From the NCBI GenBank assembly GCA_019009955.1, contig CM032228.1:179947501-180011500 (forward strand): a stretch of DNA of 64,000 nucleotides. The letters run 5' to 3'. Below are positions 1-13,500 of the stretch, piece by piece. Both the position numbers and the translations under genes were made by a program. This DNA comes from Riptortus pedestris (taxonomy: Eukaryota; Arthropoda; Insecta; Hemiptera; Alydidae). The notes under the pieces are model-generated. The model did not search any database, was not told the DNA's origin, and saw nothing but the letters and a program-made list of their open reading frames with translations. Each line of letters opens with the position of its first letter. Position 1 is the stretch's first letter.

Positions 1-256
1 TACAAACATATCTAACTCATCATTCAAAGCATCTGGAACTGGTGTTGACTGGTGCCCTTGAAAGCGTAAGCCCAGGAACCAAAAACATGTTTATTATTTA
101 TTTAAAATTGAGGTTTTTTCTTTGTTTTTTTTTCTTTCCCTTATCTCACTAAAGGATTATATATTCTTTAATTAATTCTAGATTAAGAATTATTAATTCT
201 TGTATTTTGCTTATTTACTTTTTATGCCTGTATATACATACGCCTTTTATATGATA
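1..256. other. Left edge, inside the ABCF1 gene; no coding exon recognised
   Basis: The ABCF1 frame ends at the donor at 2275, and no exon for the missing second signature and Walker B is seen down to position 1. A short open stretch at 1-75 is open on both strands but matches neither ABCF1 nor a family I recognise. The stretch is therefore read as intron. Confidence 0.5.
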
Positions 257-312
257 TTAACCCTTTCATTGCGCAAAACCACTATAGTGGCTTTGCGCAA
301 TGAAAGGGTTAA
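257..312. repeat. 56-bp palindrome with TTAA ends (possible minimal piggyBac-type MITE)
   Basis: The two 28-bp halves are inverted copies with one mismatch and no spacer. The outer ends read TTAACCCTTTC, the TTAA plus CCCTTT style of piggyBac termini. A second 56-bp copy lies at 35,328-35,383, which shows this is a dispersed family and not a chance hairpin. Confidence 0.7.
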
Positions 313-783
313 ATACATGTCAAGCAACTGGCTTCCATTTTTTTTTTACCTAAATCATCATTCAAGGGTTAGGTGGATGAGGAATGATTTATCGTTAATC
401 ACTAACCAGTAACATTCACCAGTAGCTGTTTGATAAATATGGGTTCTTCATAGTTATAACACATATTGAATCACAAATATAAGAAATATCTTTAATTTTA
501 AGAAGAAAACTGCAAACTATAACAACATCAAATCTACAAAAGTCAAATTCATTGTAAACATTTCAAAAAATAAATCTATTCATTTGTAATATATGCCTAA
601 TCTATCTAACTGAGAGAGGTACTCAACAAGTCTCTCATGTTCGAGCCAGAAGGTAACAAGGACTTCATTTAATTATTCCCACACTAAATCCTTTTCCAAA
701 GAAATGAATGATGAAAAAGGAAGTAAATTGCCTTATATTAGGATAGAAATTACTGAAATTTTACCAATACTAAAACCAATGCT

Positions 784-1499
784 TTAACACATTGATGGCG
801 GCTGTCGAAGGGTGTTCGTCAGTGGCACCCCTTCCCAAATGGCGGCCGTCGACAACCCTACGACGCCTGTTAGTTCTATTTCAATTCATTCTGTCTCGGT
901 CTAGCCAATTGGAAACTACCCTAAACTTTCTCCTCGCCATTTCAAACAGTCCTTCTTTATACCTGTGCCACCCGTCACCGGATTTTTTTTATTTTTCTCT
1001 TGAGATTCATCTCTAAAAGTAAGTTTCACAATCTTTATTTTTCTGCCTATTTATATGGCTTTAAATAATCCAAATTAAATAATCATATTATAAATAGATT
1101 ATATGAAATTAGTTATGCAAAAAGGTTCCGACCCACAACCAACTTTTTTCTTCTTTTTTTAGAATCCTACATTTTTCCGTTGATTTTGGAAATGTAAAAA
1201 ATACTTTTGCAATTTAATTATTAAACATATTTTTTACTAAATATAATCTGCCTAATCATAATAAAGGTAAATAAAAATAATATTAATTGATATTTTAAAT
1301 ATTATCCAAGTTTTGTTTCCAGTGCATGAATGGATGTCCCTTCCTATTGGCAGCATTATTTCCGAGTAAAAAATTTAAAAATCGAAGAAATTTGTTATGA
1401 TACATTTTAAGCATTGCATTAGGGTTAAATTTAAACAAAAAAAAATTTCAGCCATGGGGAATAATCTTACCTCATACGGCTTAGCCGTCAACGTGTTAA
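784..1499. mobile_element. piggyBac-like MITE, 716 bp including TTAA ends
   Basis: The left end reads TTAACACATTGATGGC. The right end, reverse complemented, reads TTAACACGTTGACGGC, which differs at two positions. TTAA is the known target duplication of piggyBac elements. The interior is GC-richer near the left end and has no transposase, so this would be a non-autonomous copy. The 74-residue open frame inside it is not a supported gene. Confidence 0.6.
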
Positions 1500-2274
1500 A
1501 AGACTATGCCACTAGCCCCCAAATTAGAAAACTTAATACGAAAAACATATTGTTGTGAACAAGAAAATTGCATTTTCATTTTTATAATCAATATATTATA
1601 TTATACATTATTTATTGAGGTTTGTAAAAATAGCATGGTTTTCTTTAAATGGCTTTACAAATAATTCATCCCATTAAACCTGGAAATGTTTCTAGTTATC
1701 TCCAATATATAGTACCATTTATGTGTCTTAACTCAAAAAAAAGAAAGAAAAAAGATTCCAAGCATATGAAGATTCCTTCTTGTGTTACATGTGAGTTGTG
1801 TTTGAGCATCATCCTTATACAAAATGCTAGCAAATCATTGTCTTTAAACTTTTTCAGCCCCCTTCCAAGTTCTCATACTGCACACTCTATACAAAACACT
1901 ATAGTTAACAAAAGCATGCTTACCATAATCTTTCAACAAGCATTCAATGCAATTCTGCAGCAGTTTTCTATAAATGGTAACAAAAAATCATATAATAGAT
2001 TGAATACATGTAACTTGTGTTCTTGTGAGTTCAAAATCTTTGTTGGCTACCAAAGAAATAAAATGTTACCAATGATACAGTTCTAAGGTAACACATTGAC
2101 AGCTAGGGATTCTATGAGCAAATTTACATGCCTGGTAACAGGCTAACAAATTTCCCAAACAATCACCAAGATAAACTGTAACGTATTTTATGCAGCTTAT
2201 GTTAGTTACCTTATCATCAAATACACTTCCCTACCTGCAAAATAATGTATTTATTTTTGATAAATAAGACATAC
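1500..2274. other. ABCF1 intronic sequence without recognised content
   Basis: The stretch holds an uninterrupted 145-codon frame at 1649-2086 on the plus strand, but its composition (Ser/Leu/Ile/Lys with no domain) looks like chance in AT-rich DNA. A short AACACATTGACAGC motif at 2091 resembles the ends of the piggyBac-like MITE at 784-1499. Confidence 0.4.
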
Positions 2275-5200
2275 CAGTCTATGATTTTTCTTCACTTCCC
2301 CTTTGAGCGGAGCAAGTTCACCCACAAGCAGTTTAAGAAATGTGGACTTCCCAACTCCATTAGGACCAACAATGGCAACTCTTGATGAAAGGTCTATACC
2401 AAAATCTACACACGTGAACAGCGGTTTCTGATCAGGGTATGCAAAATAGCAATCTGTGGAATAAAAAAAGGAAATTTATTTCACTCCTTTACTTGATATA
2501 CCAAACTAATAACTTCAATTTGTTTCATAAAAATAAAAATGATATTTTGTAAACATCATCAGCACTATTTAAAATTACTATACAACTAAATAAAATGGAT
2601 TTAACATAAAAATAAGTAACTCACTATGTAATCCAAGAATAGGTGGTTGAAGAGGAGGAGGATCAGGGAATGAAAATTTAACCATATAATCTTTGGGTTT
2701 CTGAAGAAGCTCAGTGGGTCCATTATCATCTTCTTTCTGAACCTTAGACCTATTCTTTTCTTGTTTTCTAGTCAATGCTTCTTTTTGTTTCTTTTCCTGA
2801 AAAAAATAATGAGTAAAAATTCTGTAGCATTGAAGTTTTATTACAAAAAAAAAAAATATTCTAAAAAAATGACATTGGAGCAATAGGGATAAAGATGGCA
2901 TAGATATGTTGGATTGTGATTTATATTTCTAAGTTTTCACACTCTAACCCTCCCCCCCCCCCCTTCCAGGCAAATTTCAGCCATTACCTAATATAATTTT
3001 TAGTTGTGCATGAGATGGTTAAATATCAAGTATGGTACCGATTAAATAAAAATCATATAGTTTAGAATGTAAAATCTTAAATGATGATGTCACCCGAAAG
3101 ATATTTGCATATATCTCACATAGTAAAAGTTCAATGAAAACAATATTTGGTGTTTAAGCTAGGAAAAAACATTTCATGATATATCCTATTATAATTAATA
3201 TGAGATAAGTAGGAGTGAGGGGGTTTACTGACCGTTGAAAACTAATAAATGCAAATATCTTAGTTAATCCAAGATATCATAAGAATGCAAATATTGTTTT
3301 CTATCAAAATATAAAGAAAATTGAGTCACCTTAGCATCAATAGAAAACATGGAATACAACAGAATTTCGGTAGTAATACCAGAGTAGTTTTAATGGTGAT
3401 ATCCCTTCTTTCCATCACATACCAATAATGTCCTTTTTGTACATATTCTCTTGTTACATACATAATGAATGAAATGCACTAATATTAAAAAATTTACATT
3501 TTAAATATCTGTGAAATAAATATCCATATTAACCATAAAACGAATATTTGATCAGCTTAATAATTAATACGAAATCAGCTTAATTAATACAAAATCTCTG
3601 TTAACATTTCGTTCTGGATATCTCTTGTAAAATCAAACAATCATGGGGTGGCTTCTGGAAGTTGGAAGTAACAATTTGAATTTCATAATGCAAAATGACT
3701 ACCAGTAAAAGTGATATAATTGTTATATTGAACAATATATTCTAAATACAATTTATTATTTTCATGTTTCCTACAAAATCAATATTAACAATGATATTCA
3801 CAAACATGAGTATTTACCTTCCTCCACCTCCCTCTTGTCAACTGAAGTAAAGAGTAAAATTAAACATGGAATAACATTCAATAATCATCCTATTGAAACA
3901 TATACAAAATATTTCTCAATTATATTGAAGCAATCTCATGGTGTAAAAGTAAATTTCTGATTGTTCTCCAGTGGTAGATACCAGACTTAAATATTCAAAT
4001 AATGTTTATACGGCAGGAGGAGGCCTCATAGAGCCTTTGAACATGTGTGACCAAGAACAAATTCCACCACTGGAGCCTGCAGCTGGATGAGTAATAATGT
4101 AAAAATAAAATTAAAAAATGAGTATTTATTGAATACTACTTCAATGTAATGGGTATTCACAAGTGAAAAATATAAAGATACAAATAAAATTTATTTCCCA
4201 AATTTATTGCAAATCTTTCTGCAATACAAGCCTAGTCACTCAGTGGGCAGACACTTAGTACCCCATTTTCATAAATGTATTATTCCTTACTATATTAAGA
4301 TATTTTTATAATCAAAATGTTTTGAAACTTAGAATTGTTTACAAGAAAAATTTAATAACAGCAAGATTTAAACTCAGAATCTTTAGTTTCAATCCTACCT
4401 CTGAAAGCAAAATAAAAATCCATTATGACATACTTAAAAAATAATACTTACTGCTTGTTTTTTGGACTGTCCTTGTGATTTCATTTCTTTCAATCTTTTC
4501 TCTTGTTTTTCATACTCTTTAATCATTTCTTTTCTCTTTTGAACAAACATTTTTTTGAACATTGAATAGTTACCCTTGTAATAATGCAGTTTGAGGTTGT
4601 CAAGATGAATAATTTCATTACAAACATTATCTAAGAAACTTTGGTCATGTGAAACTATCAGTAGAGTCTTTTTCCATCCCTGTAAATAACTGTGGAAAGA
4701 TTGAAAAAAAAAATTACTAGTTTTAACAAAAATGACATAAATAACAAAATAAGTAACCAAGGCTACTTCTTACAATCATTTTACGAGCTCTTGTACCCTA
4801 TTTGAGCCATAGGCTACTAACTAAAGCACTTTTTGCTGAAAGTAAAGAAAAATACCCAGAACTGGTAAGGGCAAGCAGCAAGACTAATGAGCTTAAGAAA
4901 GGATGAGAAGATAAGGAATTATTTCTTTATCTCACATGATGGAATTTCCTAACAATCATGTTATCTCTCCATTTTACAAAACTTACTTCATAAACCATTT
5001 CCATGTACATCTTATGTGTGAAGAACATCTTATTAAGGTAGAAACGAACTTTCATTGTATTTCCTTTATGTTTCAAAGTCATTCACTCATTCCAACCAAA
5101 CAAAATAAGTCAGGGGTGAATGGTCTAGTTATCATTCGAAGCCAGGCATCATCAAGAAGTTTCTGTTTTGACTCCCATGACAATTATTTCAGCCCAGGCA

Positions 5201-7483
5201 ACTATTCTGTCATACTGCTTCAATTTCAAATAAATAAATTATTGATACTGATCAATTGGTCCCACAACCATTCAGCACCTTAAGAGAAATAAATTATTCT
5301 TATTGAATTGTTCAATTAATGATGATTGTTTATCCAAATTTATAACACCATAGTACAATAAATAACCAAAAGTAAAAAAAAAATATCATTTGTACAAGTA
5401 GTACAACAATTTCATATAGCACAAAAGACTCAACCGAATTAAACGAAACTGTGTATGTGATTTAGTATTAACACCTCCCTGATTATAAGCTATATTAAAA
5501 TTTCGAGGTACGGACAGGAGGGGGGGGGGTTATAAGGGAGGTCTGAAATTAAAAATAGCGATATTTCGTTTCGTATTGGTTTTTCGGCAATTATGCACAT
5601 AACAAAAGTTGTTTATTTTGTTATTTAAAATAATGTTTGATATATGCACTTTTTCTGTATAACAAAGTATAAAAGAGATATACACGAAAAACAATAGAAT
5701 ACAACAATGCTATAGGATACAAAAAACTAAATAGAAATCAACGAAACTCCGTATTTTTGACTAGAAGCTTTATTAACATTTTTAGGAACGAACAGGAGTG
5801 GGGGTTGTCAGGGAGGCATGAAATGAAAAATTGTCATATTTCGTTTCCTATTGTTTCTTTTTTGGTGAACGTGTACATGGCAAAAGTTGTTTAATTTGTT
5901 ATTTAGTGTAACTTTTATTATATATATATCTTTATCATAATTTAGTATTTTAGCTGGTGGCATAGCAAGGCACGCAGGGTACAGCTAGTTACTCATAAAT
6001 GTCAAGGCTGCACCACACCCTTCATAAAATAAAGTATAGCTTTCTATTTACCTACCCTCATCAAAAAAAATAAAATCTCTGGCTTAACAGCCCATGTGGG
6101 TACATGATACTCTCACTAACAATTGTTATATTAAAATCGAAAGTTCAATGTTTCTTTGCAAGTAACTCCTTAATTGCCTCACAAAGCTGATTTGAAACTA
6201 TGATAGTGGATGAAGTACAACCAAAAAGCCTGTTAAAGAGAATTTAATAATGAGCCTTCCTGGAATTTGAAGATTGCTCCCTATTGCAATTCCAGTGAGC
6301 TACCACTCAGCTATGCTCGAGGATATCCTCATAATAACAATGAAAACAATTTTGAGAATGACCAAACTAAGACATACTGATAATACATCACTCTCATTAT
6401 TAAGCCTCTTTTAAGCAATAATCATGAACTTACTATGTTTGATATGCTTTATATACTTTCTACAACAGGGAAATAAAATTAAGTTAAAGTTAAGTAAAAT
6501 TATCAAGAACTAATGCAATATTTTTTTCAAAATTTGGAATGTCAATGCAAAAGATAAATAACAAAATAATGCCCTTACTTATCCAACCAGATAACTGCAT
6601 TAAGATCTAAATGATTTGTAGGTTCATCAAGAAGTAGTAGAGTTGGTTCAACAAAAAGTGCCCTGGCAAGTGACACTCTCATTCTCCAACCACCAGAAAA
6701 GTTTTTTGTTGGACGATCTTGCATACTTTTGGAAAATCCTAAACCAGCCAGAATTCTTCTGGCTCGTGGCTCTGCAGAATCAGCACCAATCGCCTTTAAT
6801 TCCTCATAAACCTAAAAAAAGGGTCCTATATTTTATTCATGAATTTTATTCGTTAATAAAAATAATTAAAGAAAATTTTATAGTCTTTGGCATTCTTTTT
6901 TGGCTCACTTGTTCAACTAACTTTAAGTTATACTCATACCTCAAATCAATTGATTTTACTTTTCATGAGTAGAAATCTTGCAAAATACAGAGGATAGGGA
7001 AAAGAAAGATGTAGTCTTCCTGCATTAAACTACCACTAAGACTAAATCTTTCTTTTTCTTATTGCGGATCCTGCAACATCGATCACTCAACATTTTAAGT
7101 ACAGAGGGTTCTGCTGAATTGAAGTTAAAATATGAGCTTATGCATACCTCTTTTAGTCTTTCCTGAGATTCAAGATCGGCTTTTTTCTCCAAACTTTCAG
7201 CCTCTTTAAGTAATTCTGTTCGCTTGATATCAGCTTTAAGGACAGCCTCAACTGCTGGAGTATCATCAGAAACAACTTCTTGTTCACAATAAAGTATATC
7301 AATACTTGGAGGTATGTCAAATGCCCTGCTAGCAATATGTCTTAAAAGTGTTGTTTTTCCATGGCTATAAAAAAATTACAAACCAATAATGAGAGTGAAC
7401 TACGCAGGTTTGGAAAAGAATAGGTATACTCGAGAATAAGGTATTGTTATAATAGTCAAAACTAGTATTAATACATTATCTCA

Positions 7484-7527
<44 letters not shown>

Positions 7528-10500
7528 TATGTGACTAATATATAAATAGCAATTTCTTATTTTATTGGGCTTTAAAAATGCATTTTGCTATTTATATTGC
7601 ATAGCATTGCACTCTTAAAATTGCAATATACCAATCTCAGTAGAGGGATATAATCTAGCTATATAAATAAATAATAATTACTTAACACATGCCCAATAAA
7701 ATAGGAACTGTGAAAGATCTTACTTTTAGGAGAAAAAGTTAAAAAAGTAGGGATTAATGTGGATCAGTTCATCCTCATTCTCAGTTGAGATACTCTAAGA
7801 AAGCTAGCAGTAGGACTAGCAAAATGGGGATAGAATATACCATGAAACCATCTATAAAAGAAGACTACAATATCCATGACATCATGGAATACAATGAGAA
7901 CAAATAATAATAATAACTTAAACATAAGCATGTAAATAATACTCCTTGGGGCTCAGGTTGGCTGTGTGAGTTAAGGCGTTGGTCTTAATCTCATATGGTA
8001 GGCCTAGAGTGTGGGTTCAATTTCCGCCCTGGGGAGTAGAAATTTATTTAGTGATGGACTCATTAAATAAATTCCTTATTCCCACTCTGGCTAGAAAGGG
8101 GTGGTTACCTTTAGATAACCCACCCCGATTAGCCAAAGTAGCATAAAGTGGACATAAATAACGCAGACACATTTGCCACAAGAAAACAGAATGAGCAATA
8201 TTTATAGTCAAGTTATTCAATTCACAGTTTTGTGGCTCATCCAAATTGCGAGGAGAAACTATACTGTGTCCTGAATAATCTGATTCATCACCCTCAGCAC
8301 CAGCAGAAAATAAAAATGAATATTTATAGTATTTGGTGGAAGGACAAAAATTACACATTTTTCTCTTCTTTTTACTCCTGTTGTATCTGCATTTTCTGGC
8401 CGAAAAACAATCACATCTTCATATTACAAGAAAGGTGTCTAGTGCTAAGTAGCGAAGAATAAAATGAAAAAATTATACATAAAGACTATCTGTTGGTGTA
8501 TTCCCCAATATTGTAGATGTGCACATTTTGGTCAGTGGTGTCGACCTCAGTCTTTTGTTGAATTAAAAAAAAAGTGATCATTTCATCAATATCTACACTA
8601 AACTCAATTGTAGAAAACAATAGAACAGCGTTTGATATTTTTGGAACAAAATACAGCATGCACATGTCTTTTATAGCCCAAAACCATGATGTCTTTTCTT
8701 TGGACATGATTTATTAGCCAACAATTGAAGAAGAATTTCCTTTTTGTGTTTCCTATAAATGTCAAATTAGAGTTCAAAAGTGACTTTGCTAATGGTGTAC
8801 TTGAGTACCACTCTGCATCACTTCCATCAATAGGTTCAATAAGGCGAGGAACAATGTCATAAGGCAAGTTAGAGAACAGAAATGGGTCATGGGGATGTTT
8901 TCCAGCATAAATTTCAAACTTCTAACATTATCAATGTTTGGGTTTGTAGGGGATGTATTGTCAGAAGTTGCAGTGCCATGAGGTAGCAATTAAAATAGAG
9001 AGGGCCATAAATTAAAAAAAATTCAGAACTTAAACACTCGTGTCGGGTAGAATTACTTTCATTTGTAGTACACAAACACTGGCATCAATCTATTTATTAA
9101 AAAATAATAATAAAAAATAAATTTAAAAAAACAAAACTCTTCTTTGATGAAGAAGTTTACTGAAATTTGAGTAATACAATACTAGAAAAAATACTGTACT
9201 AAAGTGGGAGGAGAGAATCATTACAATGAGGTAAAAATCTAATATACAAATGCATCTGGGTCATTATGGCCCGACACAACTAATTAAGGGTTAAATCAAA
9301 ATGCTATTGTGATTGGTTCTAATGACATATATACAACAGCTTCCATTCACCTCCTAGCAATTAAAGATGTTTCCACAAAAAGAATGCATGACTTAAAACT
9401 ATGAAGTTATTTATAGTTTATTAGGCAACAACAAAAAAGTAGGCTCACTAGCCCATAAAAGACTTGGAAGGGACTGGTAGGGGGTGAAGTGGAGGGTTAG
9501 TCACATTTCCTGCAGTTTTGTGGTGACATTACTGACCAAATATCACTGCTTATTTGTTTAAGTAATGGCCTCATGGTGCTGAAAGAACACAAGGAGAACA
9601 GATTTAAGCCCAATTACAGCACAGTTATATAAAATCTAGTCTGCAGTTCCACCCTTTCTTCTGGCACCAGGAGTATAGGAGAATAACAGCTCTTTCCATT
9701 ACATGGCTTTGCAATGTACTTCTAGACAAGGTCTCAGGCAAAGGCACTTCGAATTTACTATTTAATAACAATAATAATAATTGAATAACACCTACTAAAA
9801 GCACTTCAGATTTCAGATCTGAGATATAAATTGAAAAATCCAGTTTATAAAACAGGAAGGTTTTTACGTTTTAACTGTTATTACTTGAACAATAATACAA
9901 AGGAATTCAGTTTCTTAAATTTACTACTTTTCAATAGCACAAAGACAGAGATGCATACAAAAGATATTTAAAAAAATCAATGGTATGTCAAAAAAAAAAC
10001 TCACCCATTTGGTCCAACTAAACCATATCTTCTGCCATTAGCAATCAATAGATTAGCATTCACAAATAAGTCTTTTCCCTTTGCAGAAATGCTAAAATTC
10101 TCAACCTAAAAAAATAAATAAATTACATTTAAACTAAATCAAAAAAAGAACAGAGCACATGGCCACAAGCTTGTGTGCAAACAAACTCATATACACGTAT
10201 ACACAGACACACACTCAATGCATATTTTCAATTTTTAAAACAAAATCATTTTTTAAAATTAAATCAATGGAAACAGCTAGACTTACAGGCATGCACACAT
10301 GCATCGATATGTGCGAACAATCTAATATTCCTGTATTATATTTGAAATTTTATATTACCGAGGTGGATTATAGAGATCAAAATTCAAGCAAAAGATTTCT
10401 ATGGGAAAAGCTTTAATTTGTTACAGTTGTCAGTGAGCAAATTAAGACTCACTTGTGAGAAGAAATGGGTCTAAATGGTGAAATAATGCCTTATGGCTAA

Positions 10501-13500
10501 CAAGCTATTGGGCACAGCCCATTACTGGAACAATTATTACCCATAGGCAATAACCATAGTTTGGTTGATCCAGCCTCATGATTCTTCTTCAGCCTTTACT
10601 AATCATTTGATGAATTTGATTTTGAATATGAATGAATATTAAAAAAAATGTAACATTTATATAAGCCAAATAATATTACAACACTATAACTGTATTTCTT
10701 ATAATTTTGACTCCAGGAGCCAGCAACTTTTTCTAATTTAATTAAGTCTATTTTATGTTATTTATTAATCATTTTTGTAGAATATGTATTATTAAATCGG
10801 TTTTTGCATTGATATGCTGCTCTGTTTCAGCACAATTTCAATTAAAAAATTCACATCGAACACTAACTACTACGAAAAGGACAAAATGCATTAAAGATTA
10901 AACTAAAAAACATAAGCCAAAAGTTTTTTACTAATTCTGCAAGGGACTATTAAATTTTTGTTCTTTTAAAGTCATGCTTTATACAAAATTAAGCCTACAG
11001 AGACTTGGAAAATAAAGAGACAGCTTGATAAGTTGATTTTTTACATAAGCTAATGGTAGACAGAGGCATTATAAATAACAATACACTATAGCAACCTGAT
11101 AACTTCACTTGACGAGTTCCCATCCGATAGAATAGGCACATGAGTGGAGGCCACAGAAGGGATGGAAACAGTGATAGTAGTCACTCACTAAGGCCTTAAC
11201 CAGCTTCCACTTATCCAATCCCCTTTTGCAGCACGAAGGAAAGGAATAGCTTAGACAAGCCCTTTCATGCGTGTCCATAGCATGCAAGCACAAACTCCAG
11301 GAATCTCTTTCAAAGAAAGATGATAGCATATTTAGCTTCAGCCTGACAGCCTGGTAATGCCAGCATTACCATTTATTAACTTAGTGGGGGAATCCTGGAC
11401 CAGCAATGGAATGGTCCACACCTACCTGAAGACAGAGTACAGAGAGATATACCCTTCAGCTTACAAGCCCCTTAAGGCCTATGTTATTTGCGTTATTAGC
11501 ATCCGTACTATTATGGCTGATTGGGAAGGGTAATCTACAGATTTCCGCCCTTTTCTATCCAAGGGTGGGTCTAAGGATTTTATTTATTGAATTCATCACT
11601 AAATAATTCCAAGTGCCTAGGCGGGATTCGGAACCACCCTTGAGCCCTATGGATGTACAAAGGTCAAATGCCTCTCACTAATTGGTGGGTGAATTAGCAT
11701 ACACCAGAAAAAATTCAAAACCCATCTTATTCAGGCAGCTTAATATCTTTGTAACTTACCTTTGTACTTCAGATTCAGCTCATTACCTAAAAAATTAATA
11801 GACGGCTCAACTTTCACAACTATTCAGGCAACAGATTGACCAAGTTTGATGATTTTTATTAAACACTTATTTTATTTATACATTTGGGACTTTGAAACCT
11901 TCATTAACTAAGTTTTTTAGCTACTTTTCTTATCTGAAGCAATAAATTATAAAAAAGTGTCACCATAATATATTCACTGTGCAAAGAAGAAAATCTACAA
12001 ATATGAATGTGATGTAAGCAAATAAAAAATTTCATGAGATCCCATTTGTGAGAAAATGATATTGGAGCTTAAAATGGTTACACTTTTCTTTTCTAAAAAT
12101 GTATTAAACAAACCTTAATATCAACAGCATTTTCCAGAGCCTGCAATTGTCCTGCTGACTTTTGTGTTTGTGAAACAGTAAAATTTTCTCCTAATTCACT
12201 ATGTCCCTGTCCTCCTTTTCTTGTCATAGCTTCCACCTGTTTCTGGTAGTCTTGCTGTAAAAGAATGAAAATTAAAATAGTTGTATAGTTTCTAAAGGAA
12301 ACAGGTAAGGAGTTGAAATAAAGAGTTCATGAATTGGAGACCTATTTCTTGATAATTTGTAAGCCGTTTCCATTGGGAGCTTATGAAAATTAACCGAAAG
12401 ATTTCTCATTGCCGTTTGTATTTACTCACCCTGTTGTTAAGTGTTACCAGTATGCAGATTTTTCTATTGTAAAACTTCACGTTGGAAATCTGCTTAGTTT
12501 ACGCAACCCCTGCGTGACGGACTTTTTTTTTCATTATCCGCCATTGAGATAACTGTCTTCAATGATTAATTTATCTGCAGTAGTAAATCTTACAGATGCA
12601 GAGCTGGTTACTAATCAGCTTTGAATGAAAGTAAATGGTGAAGCTATGCCACATAATATTCTTGTTGATTCAATTGACCTACTTATGAAGATATATTATA
12701 GAATAGCCATTTAAGACTAGAAACAAGTCAGAATAACAATCTTTTCAAAAAAGGGATGAGGTAGAAGATATAAAATCCTTCATAGAAGAGAGCTCCATAA
12801 TAGTTTCTGAGTTGACACAGGATTCTACTAGCCAACAACTACTTTCTATGAGGTCCCTCTCTCTTGTCTCTATTGTTGAACATACCACCAAAACACTATC
12901 AAGCACATAATAGAATTGATGTGTCTGTGTGATTTATGATACAATTTTTGAAAATTTTCAACAAATGTCCATCAATCATACTTATGAGATGGCAAAAATG
13001 AGTTCTGTTCAAATTTATTATATACTAGCGGACCCGACAGACGTTGTCCTGCATGATAATTAAGCGATTAGGATATTAAATTTAATAATATTATTTTTAA
13101 AACAAAAGCTACTTTCAATAACACAGAAAACAACTTTTGTTATGTGCAAGTTTGCCTAAAAACAAATGGAAAATGAAATATCGCGAATTTTTTATTCAGG
13201 CCTCCCTTATAACCCCCACTCTCATTCGAACCTAAAAAATTTAATATAGCTTATAATCATGGAAGAATTAATGCTAATTCACATACCGAGTTTTGTTAAG
13301 TTCGGTTCAATCGTTGGTGCCCAGAAAATTGTTGGCTCCCACTTTACTTTTTTAGTGTATATCTCGTTTATTCTCTGTTATACGACAAAAGAAAAATATA
13401 ACATCAGTTACTCTAAAAAACAATATAAACAACTTTTAACCTGTGCATATTTGCCAAAAAACCAATAGAAAAAGAAATATGGCTATTTTTAATTTTAGGC

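Noticed and set aside
1..75. Possible further ABCF1 exon at the left edge
   Set aside because: The reverse frame lacks the expected second-ATPase signature or Walker B residues, and no convincing acceptor is present.
1649..2086. 145-codon plus-strand frame
   Set aside because: It has no domain, no codon-bias signal and no splice support, and lies inside the ABCF1 intron region; likely chance.
5519..5530. Poly-G/poly-C runs as G-quadruplex regulators
   Set aside because: They are homopolymer stretches recurring at the same place inside dispersed repeats, so they reflect slippage in repeats.
7948..8030. Possible tRNA gene (A and B boxes present)
   Set aside because: No closed acceptor stem, and the same head with a long conserved body recurs at several loci, so it is a SINE head.
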